Positions 53,618 through 61,263 of a stretch of 64,000 bases of DNA are shown here, piece after piece. The stretch lies in NCBI GenBank assembly GCA_965228775.1, contig OZ245840.1:1302001-1366000 (forward strand). Direction: 5' to 3'. The notes under the pieces are model-generated. The model made no database searches. It was given only the letters and a program-made list of their open reading frames with translations, and was not told the origin of the DNA. The position numbers and the translations under genes are program-made. Every line of letters begins with the position of its first letter. Within the stretch, counting starts at the first letter, position 1. The DNA comes from JANQMY01 sp965228775. GTDB taxonomy: Bacteria; Pseudomonadota; Alphaproteobacteria; JANQMY01.

Positions 53618-55363
53618 ATGCCGCACTTGAATATCAGTCTTGCGGATCCGTCAGTGTCTGTCATTTCGTCTCCGCGGCAGATGCTTTTTTTAAGCGGCGG
53701 AACCAATGAAACGCTGAAGCAACTATCCGACAGTCCGATTTCAAAGCCGGAGTCGATCGAGGATTTCTGTCGATCCAGTCCCGAAGTCTCAATCATTCAG
53801 GTGTTGCTGGCAGGCACGCGCCCAGTGGAAATCTATGCCTGGCGTCCTGTCAACTCCAAATTCGAGATTTGCTATTCTGTGCGCCCAGACGGCAGCGTTT
53901 TCGTCAGCGATACGATGCGTAACGCCATCGCAATGACGCCACAGAACGAACGTTCTGTGTCCGAAGACGGCATGCTGGATCATCTCATTTTCCGTCGCGT
54001 CCCACTCGGAGGTTCCTTGCTTGAAGGTTGGAGGCGTGTAGGACCGGGGGAGAAAGTCCATATTCAAACTGATAGCGGAAGCATCAAAAATTCGTATTTC
54101 GATCGCGTCACCGCGAATGTCGGTTCCTTCCGGCCAGACCATCGGCTCGAGCTGCTTGATAATGTGTTGGCGGAGATCATGTCGCCGCTGAAACGAAAAG
54201 AACACTTTGCTGCCCTCTTCTCGGGCGGCGTTGATTCGACACTTTTGTATACCTACTTGGAAACCGGCACTCCCACAATCTCAGCGCTTCCTGAAACTTT
54301 GCAAACCTATGAACAAGACGTGCTTGATGAGACCGTCGCGTTGCTTGGTATTTCCCCATACTTCATTCCTGTCGGCACATCGGATTACTTGGAAAAACTT
54401 GAAGCTGGTATCGAAGAATTCGGTTTACCACCCGAACTGGACCAAATCGCTTTCTATTCGGATCTGTATGCCTGCCCCTATCAGGATTTTATGTCCGGCA
54501 GCGTGGCCGATTCCCTTTTTGGTTCCTATCCGATGTGCGGATGGTCTGGGCTTCTCATGTTAGCGCTCGTTCAATTTGGCGGCATTGGCCTTGCGCGCTT
54601 CGCGTCAAACTTTGCACCCAATAGGCAGGGCGACAGACTTCGCGAGAAGGCGGATTGGGCCGAAGAGTTCAGGTTCGGCTTGATGCATGTGGATGGGGCC
54701 ACGGCACTTGAAGACTCTTTCACGAACTATGATTTGCTGCATCGGCTCTTTGGGATGGATGCGGTGAACAACAGGCTAGAAACGCGTCTCAACGGTATCT
54801 TGCCCTTGGTTGAACCCTCCGCACCGTCGCAGAGCTTGTTTTATCAGCATATGGAGCTTTTGCACTGGATTGGTTACATTGCTGGCGGCGCAGCGCTTCA
54901 AGAGAGACAACAAGCGTTTGGACGCGGCAAATCCTTGCATGTTCCATTTACCGATCGCCGCTTGATGGATTTCGTGAGTGCAATCCCGGTCAAAGACCGT
55001 TATCTCGCAAAAGACCGCCAAGCAAAGCCATGGCTAAAGAAGCTTCTGGCGCGGCGTCTCCCGGGATATCCTGTAACTGCGAGGAAAGGCACAACCCAAT
55101 TTCCGATTGATGAATTCTTCGCGTCCGGTGGACCGCTGAGAAATGTCTGGGAAAAATACACGATGCCGGAACCGTTTCTTAGCGCCGCTGACGCGGACAT
55201 TCGGCACAGCTGGAGCGACTTGAATTGGAATGTTCTTGGATACGCTGTTTGGCGAGATCGGGTTTTGCAAAACCCATCGCTGCAACTCTCACCAGGAACA
55301 CAATTCTTTTGCTATGATCTGGACGCCGAAAGCACACCGCCAACCGAACTGGTCCCGTCGTGA
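53618..55363 (+). CDS. Asparagine synthetase-like amide ligase without glutaminase nucleophile
   Basis: The ATG at 53618 gives 581 residues; a GTG at 53585 is the alternative. Residues about 1-165 are a degenerate Ntn-type domain: the protein does not begin with Met-Cys, so no glutaminase nucleophile exists, yet a VSDTMRNAI...LEGWRRVGPGEKV region resembles the corresponding part of AsnB. The C-terminal AMP-forming domain has the PP-loop FSGGVDSTLLY (about 201-211) and GRGKSLHVPFTDRRLMDFV. Such proteins adenylate a carboxylate and join it to ammonia or another amine, as in beta-lactam synthetase or lasso-peptide cyclases. Which substrates are used here is unknown. It is coupled to the 37-codon ORF that follows. 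Confidence 0.82.
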   Translation: MPHLNISLADPSVSVISSPRQMLFLSGGTNETLKQLSDSPISKPESIEDFCRSSPEVSIIQVLLAGTRPVEIYAWRPVNSKFEICYSVRPDGSVFVSDTMRNAIAMTPQNERSVSEDGMLDHLIFRRVPLGGSLLEGWRRVGPGEKVHIQTDSGSIKNSYFDRVTANVGSFRPDHRLELLDNVLAEIMSPLKRKEHFAALFSGGVDSTLLYTYLETGTPTISALPETLQTYEQDVLDETVALLGISPYFIPVGTSDYLEKLEAGIEEFGLPPELDQIAFYSDLYACPYQDFMSGSVADSLFGSYPMCGWSGLLMLALVQFGGIGLARFASNFAPNRQGDRLREKADWAEEFRFGLMHVDGATALEDSFTNYDLLHRLFGMDAVNNRLETRLNGILPLVEPSAPSQSLFYQHMELLHWIGYIAGGAALQERQQAFGRGKSLHVPFTDRRLMDFVSAIPVKDRYLAKDRQAKPWLKKLLARRLPGYPVTARKGTTQFPIDEFFASGGPLRNVWEKYTMPEPFLSAADADIRHSWSDLNWNVLGYAVWRDRVLQNPSLQLSPGTQFFCYDLDAESTPPTELVPS

Positions 55364-55473
55364 CTCCAGAAATCACACGCCCTTGGCCAACTCTCAAGAA
55401 AGACGAAAACTCAGATCCCTATGAATCTGAATCGGTATCAGCGGAGTTCCCAAAAATGGCGAGAGCACGCTGA
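55360..55473 (+). CDS. 37-residue peptide of unknown function, coupled at both ends
   Basis: A GTG at 55360 overlaps the stop of the amide ligase in the form GTGA. The frame runs 37 codons to a TGA at 55471 that overlaps the flippase ATG as TGATG. The product begins MTPEITRPWPTLKKD, continues ENSDPYESESVS and ends AEFPKMARAR. It is hydrophilic, without cysteine, glycine or a signal sequence. Overlaps at both ends are the usual sign of a translated cistron. It could be a peptide substrate, a carrier-like adaptor or merely a coupling ORF. RPWPTL faintly recalls leader peptides recognised by RiPP enzymes, but no RiPP precursor class fits. Confidence 0.55.
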   Translation: MTPEITRPWPTLKKDENSDPYESESVSAEFPKMARAR

Positions 55474-56906
55474 TGCTCCTTCGTCAGACAGTAATTTACA
55501 GTTTGGGCAGCCTCATTCCCGGCATCATCGCCATGGGATTGGTGGCGCTGTATACGCGCGCACTTTCGCCGGAGGAATTTGGTCTTTACGCCCTCGTTAT
55601 CACGTCCATTGAATTCGGGTGGTCTTTAAGTCTCAGCTGGTTGACCACGGCGATCGTTCGGCTTTACCCGACCCAAGAAAACAAAAGCCAATTCTTGGGC
55701 GCCATCCTGACGATTTTCCTCTGGGTCGTCGGCACCGCGGCACTCCTGCTGTTAGCTTCACTGGCCTTCCTTGACGATCCCAGGCATCGTTACATTGCAC
55801 TATTGGGTCTGTTTCTTTTCGCTGCCACAAGTTGGATGGAACTCAACACCGGCTTGTTTAGCGCGCAGTTGGACGCCCGCAGAAGCACAATCACGCGAAT
55901 TGTGCGATCAGTGGGGTCCGGCCTGTTCGCAGCTGCCTTTGTTTTGACCGGAGCCGGCGCTGAAGGCATTCTCGCTGGTGCCGCCATCGGCATGTTGCTC
56001 CCTGGGATTGCCCAAATCTTTCGAGATTGGCGCCACGCTGAAGGAATTGGCCGCGCCTCCAACCTGGGCCAACTGGCGACGATTGGAAGGCCTCTAGCCG
56101 GAGGCATTGCGGTCGGCTCTGTCGGCGCTTACGCAGGACGCTTTATTGTCACGGCGATCGAAGGCATTCACGCCCTTGGTCTCTACACCATTGCGGCGGA
56201 GCTTGCAGAACGGTTGGTCATGGCCATTTTTGGCCCCTTGAGTATGGCAGCCGGTCCTCTTGCCACGCATGATCTAGAAGAATTCGGTGTCGAAGCGGCC
56301 AGAGACCGGCTGACGAAAGCTTTTGTCCTCATGACGGCGATCATGGTGCCGGCGACGGCCGGCATAACGCTTGTCACACCAGATATAGTGTCTGTACTGA
56401 TTGGTGGGAAATTCCAGGAAGTAACCTTGATCCTTTTGCCACTAGCGACTCTGGCCACGATGCTCTTCTCATTTCGTGCAGGCTATCTCGACCAAGCCAT
56501 ACATCTTGGCATGAAACAACACTACCTGTTTTGGCGGGAGGTCATATACCTGTTCGTAACCATAGCAAGTTCTCTTGTCTTCATTTCATTGTATGGTGTG
56601 ATCGGGCTCGGCATTGGAGCAGTGTTCACCACATCCGTCATGCTGCTGATAACCTTTTTCTTTGCGCGAAAAGCATTTCCGCTCCCGTTTCCGCTTACAG
56701 ATCTGGGAAAAGTGGTTCTGGCAACAGGTGGTATGTGTCTTGTATTGATGGCCGTTCCGGTAGAGGCGGGCCTTATAGGTCTGTTCATCAAACCGGCAAT
56801 TGGTGTTGTCACCTATTGTGCACTTTTGCTAGCGCTTGATGTTTCTTCCGCCCGCGCTCTGCTGATGACCGTGGTTAAAGAACGGTTTGCTTTTTCGAAC
56901 AGCTAG
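55473..56906 (+). CDS. MOP-superfamily flippase (Wzx-like)
   Basis: A 477-residue integral membrane protein with about 12-14 hydrophobic helices. The start LLRQTVIYSLGSLIPGIIAMG and LYTRALSPEEFGLYALV are typical of polysaccharide/lipid-linked glycan flippases. FSAQLDARRSTITRIVRSVGSG and GLYTIAAELAERLVMAIF are further family-like segments. These proteins turn lipid-linked sugars or other amphipathic products from the cytoplasmic to the periplasmic face. The ATG overlaps the stop of the 37-codon ORF (TGATG). With no glycosyltransferase nearby, the cargo may not be a conventional O-antigen or capsule unit. Confidence 0.85.
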   Translation: MLLRQTVIYSLGSLIPGIIAMGLVALYTRALSPEEFGLYALVITSIEFGWSLSLSWLTTAIVRLYPTQENKSQFLGAILTIFLWVVGTAALLLLASLAFLDDPRHRYIALLGLFLFAATSWMELNTGLFSAQLDARRSTITRIVRSVGSGLFAAAFVLTGAGAEGILAGAAIGMLLPGIAQIFRDWRHAEGIGRASNLGQLATIGRPLAGGIAVGSVGAYAGRFIVTAIEGIHALGLYTIAAELAERLVMAIFGPLSMAAGPLATHDLEEFGVEAARDRLTKAFVLMTAIMVPATAGITLVTPDIVSVLIGGKFQEVTLILLPLATLATMLFSFRAGYLDQAIHLGMKQHYLFWREVIYLFVTIASSLVFISLYGVIGLGIGAVFTTSVMLLITFFFARKAFPLPFPLTDLGKVVLATGGMCLVLMAVPVEAGLIGLFIKPAIGVVTYCALLLALDVSSARALLMTVVKERFAFSNS

Positions 56907-57044
56907 AGCGCTTCTCCAACAAGAACCTCCAGTGCAAAGATTAACGGGCATGCAATATTTTGCGTGTATCGTCGCCTCTATTCGCAGACGTCAAACATTT
57001 GAAATTGAATACAATTTTCTGATATCGCGGCAATACGAGGGGGT

Positions 57045-58370
57045 ATGAGCGTGCAATTTCCCAATCATCCCAAAAACGTTTTTCTGAAGAGCGCAAATTC
57101 GTCAGAGCAGAACGAGGCATCCTTCAGAGGTGCACATGTCATGGTTGACCTTTACGGTGCGTCCTTTGACGTCTTAAATGATCAATCGACAATTGCGCGC
57201 GTTTTCGAGAAAGCGGTTCCCAAAGGCGGCGCCACCCTGCTTGGCATACAGCTTAAACAGTTTGAACCACAAGGCGTGACAGCCCTTGCTCTTCTTTCCG
57301 AATCGCATGTGTCGATTCATACCTATCCTGAAAAAGGCAGCGCATTCCTGGATGTGTTCACGTGTGGTGATTGCGACCCCGAGCTGATTACCAATGAGAT
57401 CGCCTCTGAGCTTGGCGCCAAGCTCAAAGATGTAAAATATGTGCCGCGCGGTGAGCAAAAAAGCAGACCAGGTAGACCGGAAGAAACTGAATCATCTGGT
57501 CAGCTGCGTGCCGAAATTGTTCTGGAAAACATAGCGCCCGGCATAGACCGAAGCTGGGAAATCGAAGATGTTCACGCGCACGTCAGAACTCAGTACCAAG
57601 ATGTTCTTATCGGGAAGACAGCGCAAGGTCTTTCACTGTTTTGCGAGAACGAACGTCAAAGCACGGAGCAGTCTCAGCTGATTTATCACGAAGGCCAGAT
57701 TGTTCCCGCGGCCTTGATGGCAAATAAGGTTGACCGTGTATTGGTTATCGGATCAAGTGAGGGAGTTGTTAGTCAGCTCGCTGTCGACCTCGGCGCTCAA
57801 GACATTGTTCACGTCGATATCGATGAAGCGTGTGTACGTCTCTGCGCTGAATTCCTACCGTATGGATATTCACCTGAGGACATTACCAAGAGCATTGAAG
57901 GCGACAGCAAAGTCAGGATCCTTTTTGAGGATGCCTTTACTTTTATCGATCGTTGCGCGGAAAACGGCGAAACTTTCGATGTTATCGTGATGGATTTGCC
58001 TGATGAACAGCTTGGAGATGCGCAGCAAAACCGTCTATATCAAGAAGGCTTTCTTAAAAAAGTAGGGTTACTACTTACGGTCGAAGGCGCATTCATCACA
58101 CAAGCCGGCTCGACGACCTATTGGCGCAACGAGACTTTGGTTCGGACGCTTAAGCGCATGCAGAACGTTTTTGCGACGTCCGTATTTTTCGAAATGGAAG
58201 AGCAAGATTGGGCCTGGACTGTTGGGACCAATTTCTTATGCGAGAACGCGGCGGAACGGATGATCGCTCGTCTCTCGCAGCTTTCCTATGTGCCGGAGTT
58301 CATCGACGAGCAGTCTATTCGGAAAGCAACAATTGTCCCTGCGTCGATCCGCAAACAGCTCAAACTATAG
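57045..58370 (+). CDS. Fusion of S-adenosylmethionine decarboxylase (SpeD) and spermidine synthase-like domain
   Basis: A 441-residue two-domain protein with GAGGGGG just before its ATG. Residues about 25-137 are a class 1B SpeD. The self-cleavage site is SESH with pyruvoyl Ser87, and His92 and Cys107 match the processing and proton-donor residues of the Thermotoga enzyme. Residues about 150-441 are spermidine-synthase-like: LIYHEGQIVP, the SAM loop VIGSSEG (236-240), HVDIDEA and MDLPDEQ (316-322). In the loop the usual GGGDG reads GSSEG, so a key Asp is Glu. SpeD would make decarboxylated SAM and the attached domain could use it directly. It stands 138 bases after the flippase gene and converges with nasS. 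Confidence 0.88.
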   Translation: MSVQFPNHPKNVFLKSANSSEQNEASFRGAHVMVDLYGASFDVLNDQSTIARVFEKAVPKGGATLLGIQLKQFEPQGVTALALLSESHVSIHTYPEKGSAFLDVFTCGDCDPELITNEIASELGAKLKDVKYVPRGEQKSRPGRPEETESSGQLRAEIVLENIAPGIDRSWEIEDVHAHVRTQYQDVLIGKTAQGLSLFCENERQSTEQSQLIYHEGQIVPAALMANKVDRVLVIGSSEGVVSQLAVDLGAQDIVHVDIDEACVRLCAEFLPYGYSPEDITKSIEGDSKVRILFEDAFTFIDRCAENGETFDVIVMDLPDEQLGDAQQNRLYQEGFLKKVGLLLTVEGAFITQAGSTTYWRNETLVRTLKRMQNVFATSVFFEMEEQDWAWTVGTNFLCENAAERMIARLSQLSYVPEFIDEQSIRKATIVPASIRKQLKL

Positions 58371-58381
58371 CAAAAGCTAGA

Positions 58382-58410
58382 GAGCCCCCTGCCAAAACAG
58401 GGTGGTCTTT
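58382..58410. terminator. Weak hairpin between the SpeD fusion and nasS
   Basis: CCCTG-CCAAAA-CAGGG with partial extension of the stem (GAG...GTC ends pair with mismatches) and a following TCTTTC on the plus strand. It lies in the 44-base gap between convergent stops. The U tract is short, so termination efficiency is uncertain. Confidence 0.4.
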
Positions 58411-58414
58411 CATC

Positions 58415-59683
58415 TCACTCGATGTCCGAAACAAGGGCGCCAGGATCAAGACGCATATTGTGGCGGACAAACCTCTCGATATACGAGGCAATATTATTCG
58501 GGTTGAACGTACCCCCATCAATAAATGAGCTTCGGGGCATGACCAGAGCTTCACTGGCATCCGGCAAAAGCCATGCCCGGTCATTGTTACCTTCCATCTT
58601 ATAATCAGTTGTCGGATAAACGACATCCAAAGTTTCTGCAACTCTTCGATAAGTTCCTGTAAGGTAAGCTGACCGGGCTATTTCTCCCAGGTTGACGGGC
58701 GATTGAACCTGCCCCCAACGCGTCATCTGGGTCAGATACCAAAGCGCATGAGACCTCCATGGAAAGTTGGCTGCATAGTGATGAAAGATGAGGAAATCAT
58801 CACTTTCGACCAGACTTCTGCGGGATTGGAGAATGCCCTTGCCCGTTAAAGCCGGGGCCAACACCGCCACAGGAACATTCAGATATCCCGGCTGTGTCAG
58901 CAGTGAGAGTGCTTCTTGACGGACACTTGGTTTGTCGAGCATGACTAAAGCTTCCAAAACCGCGCATAGCAGAGCATGGTGAATTTCTGGGTTCTCAACA
59001 GCCCATGTTTCCCGGACACCCAGCACTTTCTCAGGCGTATTTCGCCAAATCTCCGCCGACGTAACGATGGAACGGCCCAATCCGCGATATTCCGCCATCG
59101 AATTCCATGGTTCACCGACGCAAAACGCGTCGACAATCCCTTTCTCAAGCTGCTCCACCATGAAGGGCGGTGGCGCAACCACCATCCGTACGTCTCTGTC
59201 CGGGTTGATACCTTCTGCTCCGAGCCAATATCGTACGGCGTAATTGTGAGACGAGAATGGAAACACAGCGCCAATAGTGAGAGGTTCTTCGCCACGCTCG
59301 ATCCGCTGAGCAATGACCTTTCGAATGGCACGCGCGGTAATAGGTCTCTCCAACATTGCGTCTCGATCGGCTTCTAGAAGCCGGTCATACAGCTCGTTGG
59401 AAACCGTGATGGCATTGCCATTGAGGTTAAGCGTCAGTGCCGTGACAAATTTTTCAGTAAATGGCGTCTCGCCAAGCCAACTAGCGGGTACCATAGGGGC
59501 GAGCATGTGAGCTGCGTCAATTGCCCCCGCTGTCAGTTTATCCCTAATCTGAGACCAGGAATTCTCACGACTAAGAGTAACATTGAGGCCGTGCTTCTCG
59601 AACAGACCCTTTTCTTTTGCAACGATAAGCGGTGCTGAATCCGTAAGCGGAACAAATCCGATTCTTATTTCTTCCGTCGCCAT
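58415..59683 (-). CDS. nasS: Nitrate sensor protein NasS
   Basis: A 422-residue protein of the NrtA/SsuA periplasmic-binding fold, starting MATEEIRIGFVPLTDSAPLIVA. There is no signal peptide, as expected for NasS, which works in the cytoplasm: it holds NasT inactive and releases it when nitrate or nitrite binds. Family segments include KLTAGAIDAAHMLAPMVPAS, GAVFPFSSHNYAVRYWL, VAPPPFMVEQLEKGIVDAFCVGEPWN, and the C-terminal MTRWGQVQSPVN and SSFIDGGTFNPNN. It follows nasT by 17 bases. A transport-type binding protein is excluded by the missing export signal and the partner gene. Confidence 0.9.
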   Translation of the reverse strand: MATEEIRIGFVPLTDSAPLIVAKEKGLFEKHGLNVTLSRENSWSQIRDKLTAGAIDAAHMLAPMVPASWLGETPFTEKFVTALTLNLNGNAITVSNELYDRLLEADRDAMLERPITARAIRKVIAQRIERGEEPLTIGAVFPFSSHNYAVRYWLGAEGINPDRDVRMVVAPPPFMVEQLEKGIVDAFCVGEPWNSMAEYRGLGRSIVTSAEIWRNTPEKVLGVRETWAVENPEIHHALLCAVLEALVMLDKPSVRQEALSLLTQPGYLNVPVAVLAPALTGKGILQSRRSLVESDDFLIFHHYAANFPWRSHALWYLTQMTRWGQVQSPVNLGEIARSAYLTGTYRRVAETLDVVYPTTDYKMEGNNDRAWLLPDASEALVMPRSSFIDGGTFNPNNIASYIERFVRHNMRLDPGALVSDIE

Positions 59684-59700
59684 TCAAATACCCGCGCGTC

Positions 59701-60300
59701 TTAATCGTCAAAAAGGCTGGAAACGGACAAAATATTTTCGGCGATGTCTTTCATCTTCTTGCCCTGCTTCATCGCGATACTTCGCAACGTCGAATAGGCT
59801 TCGTTCTCCGAGATTTTCCGTTTTTCCATCAGAATGCCTTTGGCCCGTTCGATAACTTTGCGCGCCTCCAAATCTTCCTTGGATTTTTGAAGGTCACGCA
59901 TCAGGGCATCGACCATTTTGAACCGCTCAATGGCAATTTCGAGCACCGGCAAAACGCGCTTGGTTGAAAGCCCGTCAACGATATACGCGCTAACACCGGC
60001 GCGAACGGCTTCCTTAGACAGCTCACCATCGCCGTCTTCCACAAACATAACCACGGGTTTTGGATTTTCGCGGGCGACCAGTTGCAGGTTTTCAATCGTA
60101 TCCCGGTCCGGAGAATCGCAATCGATGATGATCGCATCCGGCTGCAATTGCCTCACTAAACCGAGAAGTTCAGCGCCATGAAGTTCCGATGCTTGTTTTA
60201 CGACCGCCGCTCCTTTAAGCCCCTCTTCGACGATCTTTGCACGGTCCGCATTGCTATCGATGAGCAGCACAATAAGCGGCGTATCTCCTGACGATGTCAT
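59701..60300 (-). CDS. nasT: Nitrate-responsive transcription antiterminator NasT (ANTAR)
   Basis: NasT binds leader RNA of nitrate-assimilation operons and prevents premature termination when NasS is loaded with nitrate. The ATG at 60300 (MTSSGDT) gives 199 residues. Residues about 8-125 are a response-regulator receiver fold (VLLIDSNADRAKIV, DAIIIDCDSPD). The usual conserved Thr and Lys are replaced (VMFVED, AYIVDG), so control by phosphorylation is unlikely. A coiled linker leads to the C-terminal ANTAR domain (VIERAKGILMEKRKISENEAYSTLR, near 140-190). It lies 63 bases after the siroheme methyltransferase gene and directly precedes nasS. Confidence 0.92.
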   Translation of the reverse strand: MTSSGDTPLIVLLIDSNADRAKIVEEGLKGAAVVKQASELHGAELLGLVRQLQPDAIIIDCDSPDRDTIENLQLVARENPKPVVMFVEDGDGELSKEAVRAGVSAYIVDGLSTKRVLPVLEIAIERFKMVDALMRDLQKSKEDLEARKVIERAKGILMEKRKISENEAYSTLRSIAMKQGKKMKDIAENILSVSSLFDD

Positions 60301-60363
60301 TCCCGAGACCACGCTATTGCACTGCACAATGTCTCATTTCGGCAACGCAATATCAAGGAAAAT

Positions 60364-61263
60364 CTACTCAACGGCTTCAAACGCGGGGACATTCCTGCTG
60401 ATGTGGTGGCCGCTACCTGCGGCCCGCCTCCATCGCCGCATTGCAGGCGCGAAAACCTGCCCAATGCCAACCAAAACTGGCTCACTTGTGGGAATTGTGG
60501 TCTTCGAGAGAGCCTGCAACGTCATCCCTTCGAACCGCTCATTGGCTCGAGACACTGCCCAGCCGACGATCACAGGCGTTGATGGGTCACGCCCTTCAGC
60601 AATCAAGCGGTGCGCGGCATCCGGTGCGGTACGACCGCCCATATAAAGCACCAGCGTGGTTGATCCATCCGAACAACTGCGCCAATCCAACTCCGGCAGC
60701 ATGCCCTCGCGGCTATGGGCCGTTATGAATTTCACGCCCTGGGCGCAATCACGGTGAGTAAGCGACACCCTCAAAGAAGCCGCCGCCCCCAGGGCTGCCG
60801 TTACACCGGGAACCACATCGACTTGGATACCGGCCTCCTCCAGTGCATCGATCTCCTCGCCGGCCCGCCCGAATATCATTGGGTCGCCGGATTTTAGCCG
60901 CACGACGTGAAGCCCCTGCTTCGCCAGCATCAGCATCGCCTCATTGATCGTATCCTGACGGCAGGATACGCGGCCCCCGCGCTTGCCCACGAGAATTCTT
61001 TGAGCTTCCCGGCGGGCGCGTTCCAGGATTTCATCCGACACAAGATCGTCGAACAGGATAACGTCTGCACACTGCAACGCCTGAACCGCTTTGACAGTCA
61101 GGAGATCGGGATCGCCAGGCCCAGCCCCCACCAAGCTCACGCGTCCCAAACGGTTTCCGCGCCCCTGACCTAGGGCAGCACATTGAGCCGCCAAGCGAAT
61201 AAAGGATGTTGTGTTAGAGCGATTATCCGCTTTACCCGATCCGGGCTCATTAGAGCTACGCAT
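60364..61263 (-). CDS. cobA: Uroporphyrinogen-III C-methyltransferase (siroheme synthesis)
   Basis: This enzyme methylates uroporphyrinogen III at C2 and C7 to give precorrin-2, the precursor of siroheme for assimilatory nitrite reductase. The ATG at 61263 (MRSSNEPG) overlaps the nasA stop by 8 bases and gives 299 residues; longer upstream starts lie within nasA and were rejected. After a roughly 40-residue extension come GRVSLVGAGPGDPDLLTVKA, VLFDDLVS-type sequence, VVRLKSGDPMIFGRAGEE and VDVVPGVTAALGAAA, and later VLYMGGRTAPDAA. There is no CysG-type dehydrogenase/chelatase domain. Its place after nasA fits provision of siroheme for nitrite reduction. Confidence 0.92.
   Translation of the reverse strand: MRSSNEPGSGKADNRSNTTSFIRLAAQCAALGQGRGNRLGRVSLVGAGPGDPDLLTVKAVQALQCADVILFDDLVSDEILERARREAQRILVGKRGGRVSCRQDTINEAMLMLAKQGLHVVRLKSGDPMIFGRAGEEIDALEEAGIQVDVVPGVTAALGAAASLRVSLTHRDCAQGVKFITAHSREGMLPELDWRSCSDGSTTLVLYMGGRTAPDAAHRLIAEGRDPSTPVIVGWAVSRANERFEGMTLQALSKTTIPTSEPVLVGIGQVFAPAMRRWRRAAGSGHHISRNVPAFEAVE

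Noticed and set aside
55360..55473. Interpretation of the 37-codon ORF and the AsnB-like gene as a lasso-peptide system
   Set aside because: There is no PqqD-like recognition element, no transglutaminase-like leader peptidase, and no Gly-started core with an Asp or Glu at ring position 7-9. Only a faint PxL leader resemblance exists.
55421..55612. 63-codon frame crossing the start of the flippase
   Set aside because: It would end inside the flippase N-terminus and is out of frame with both neighbours; the 37-codon GTG frame fits the junctions better.
47825..58370. Ordinary O-antigen or capsule locus
   Set aside because: There are no glycosyltransferases, polymerase, priming transferase or chain-length regulator; only the flippase and sugar-type enzymes fit.
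58415..59683. NasS as a periplasmic nitrate-transport binding protein
   Set aside because: There is no signal peptide, and it follows nasT in an operon without permease or ATPase genes.
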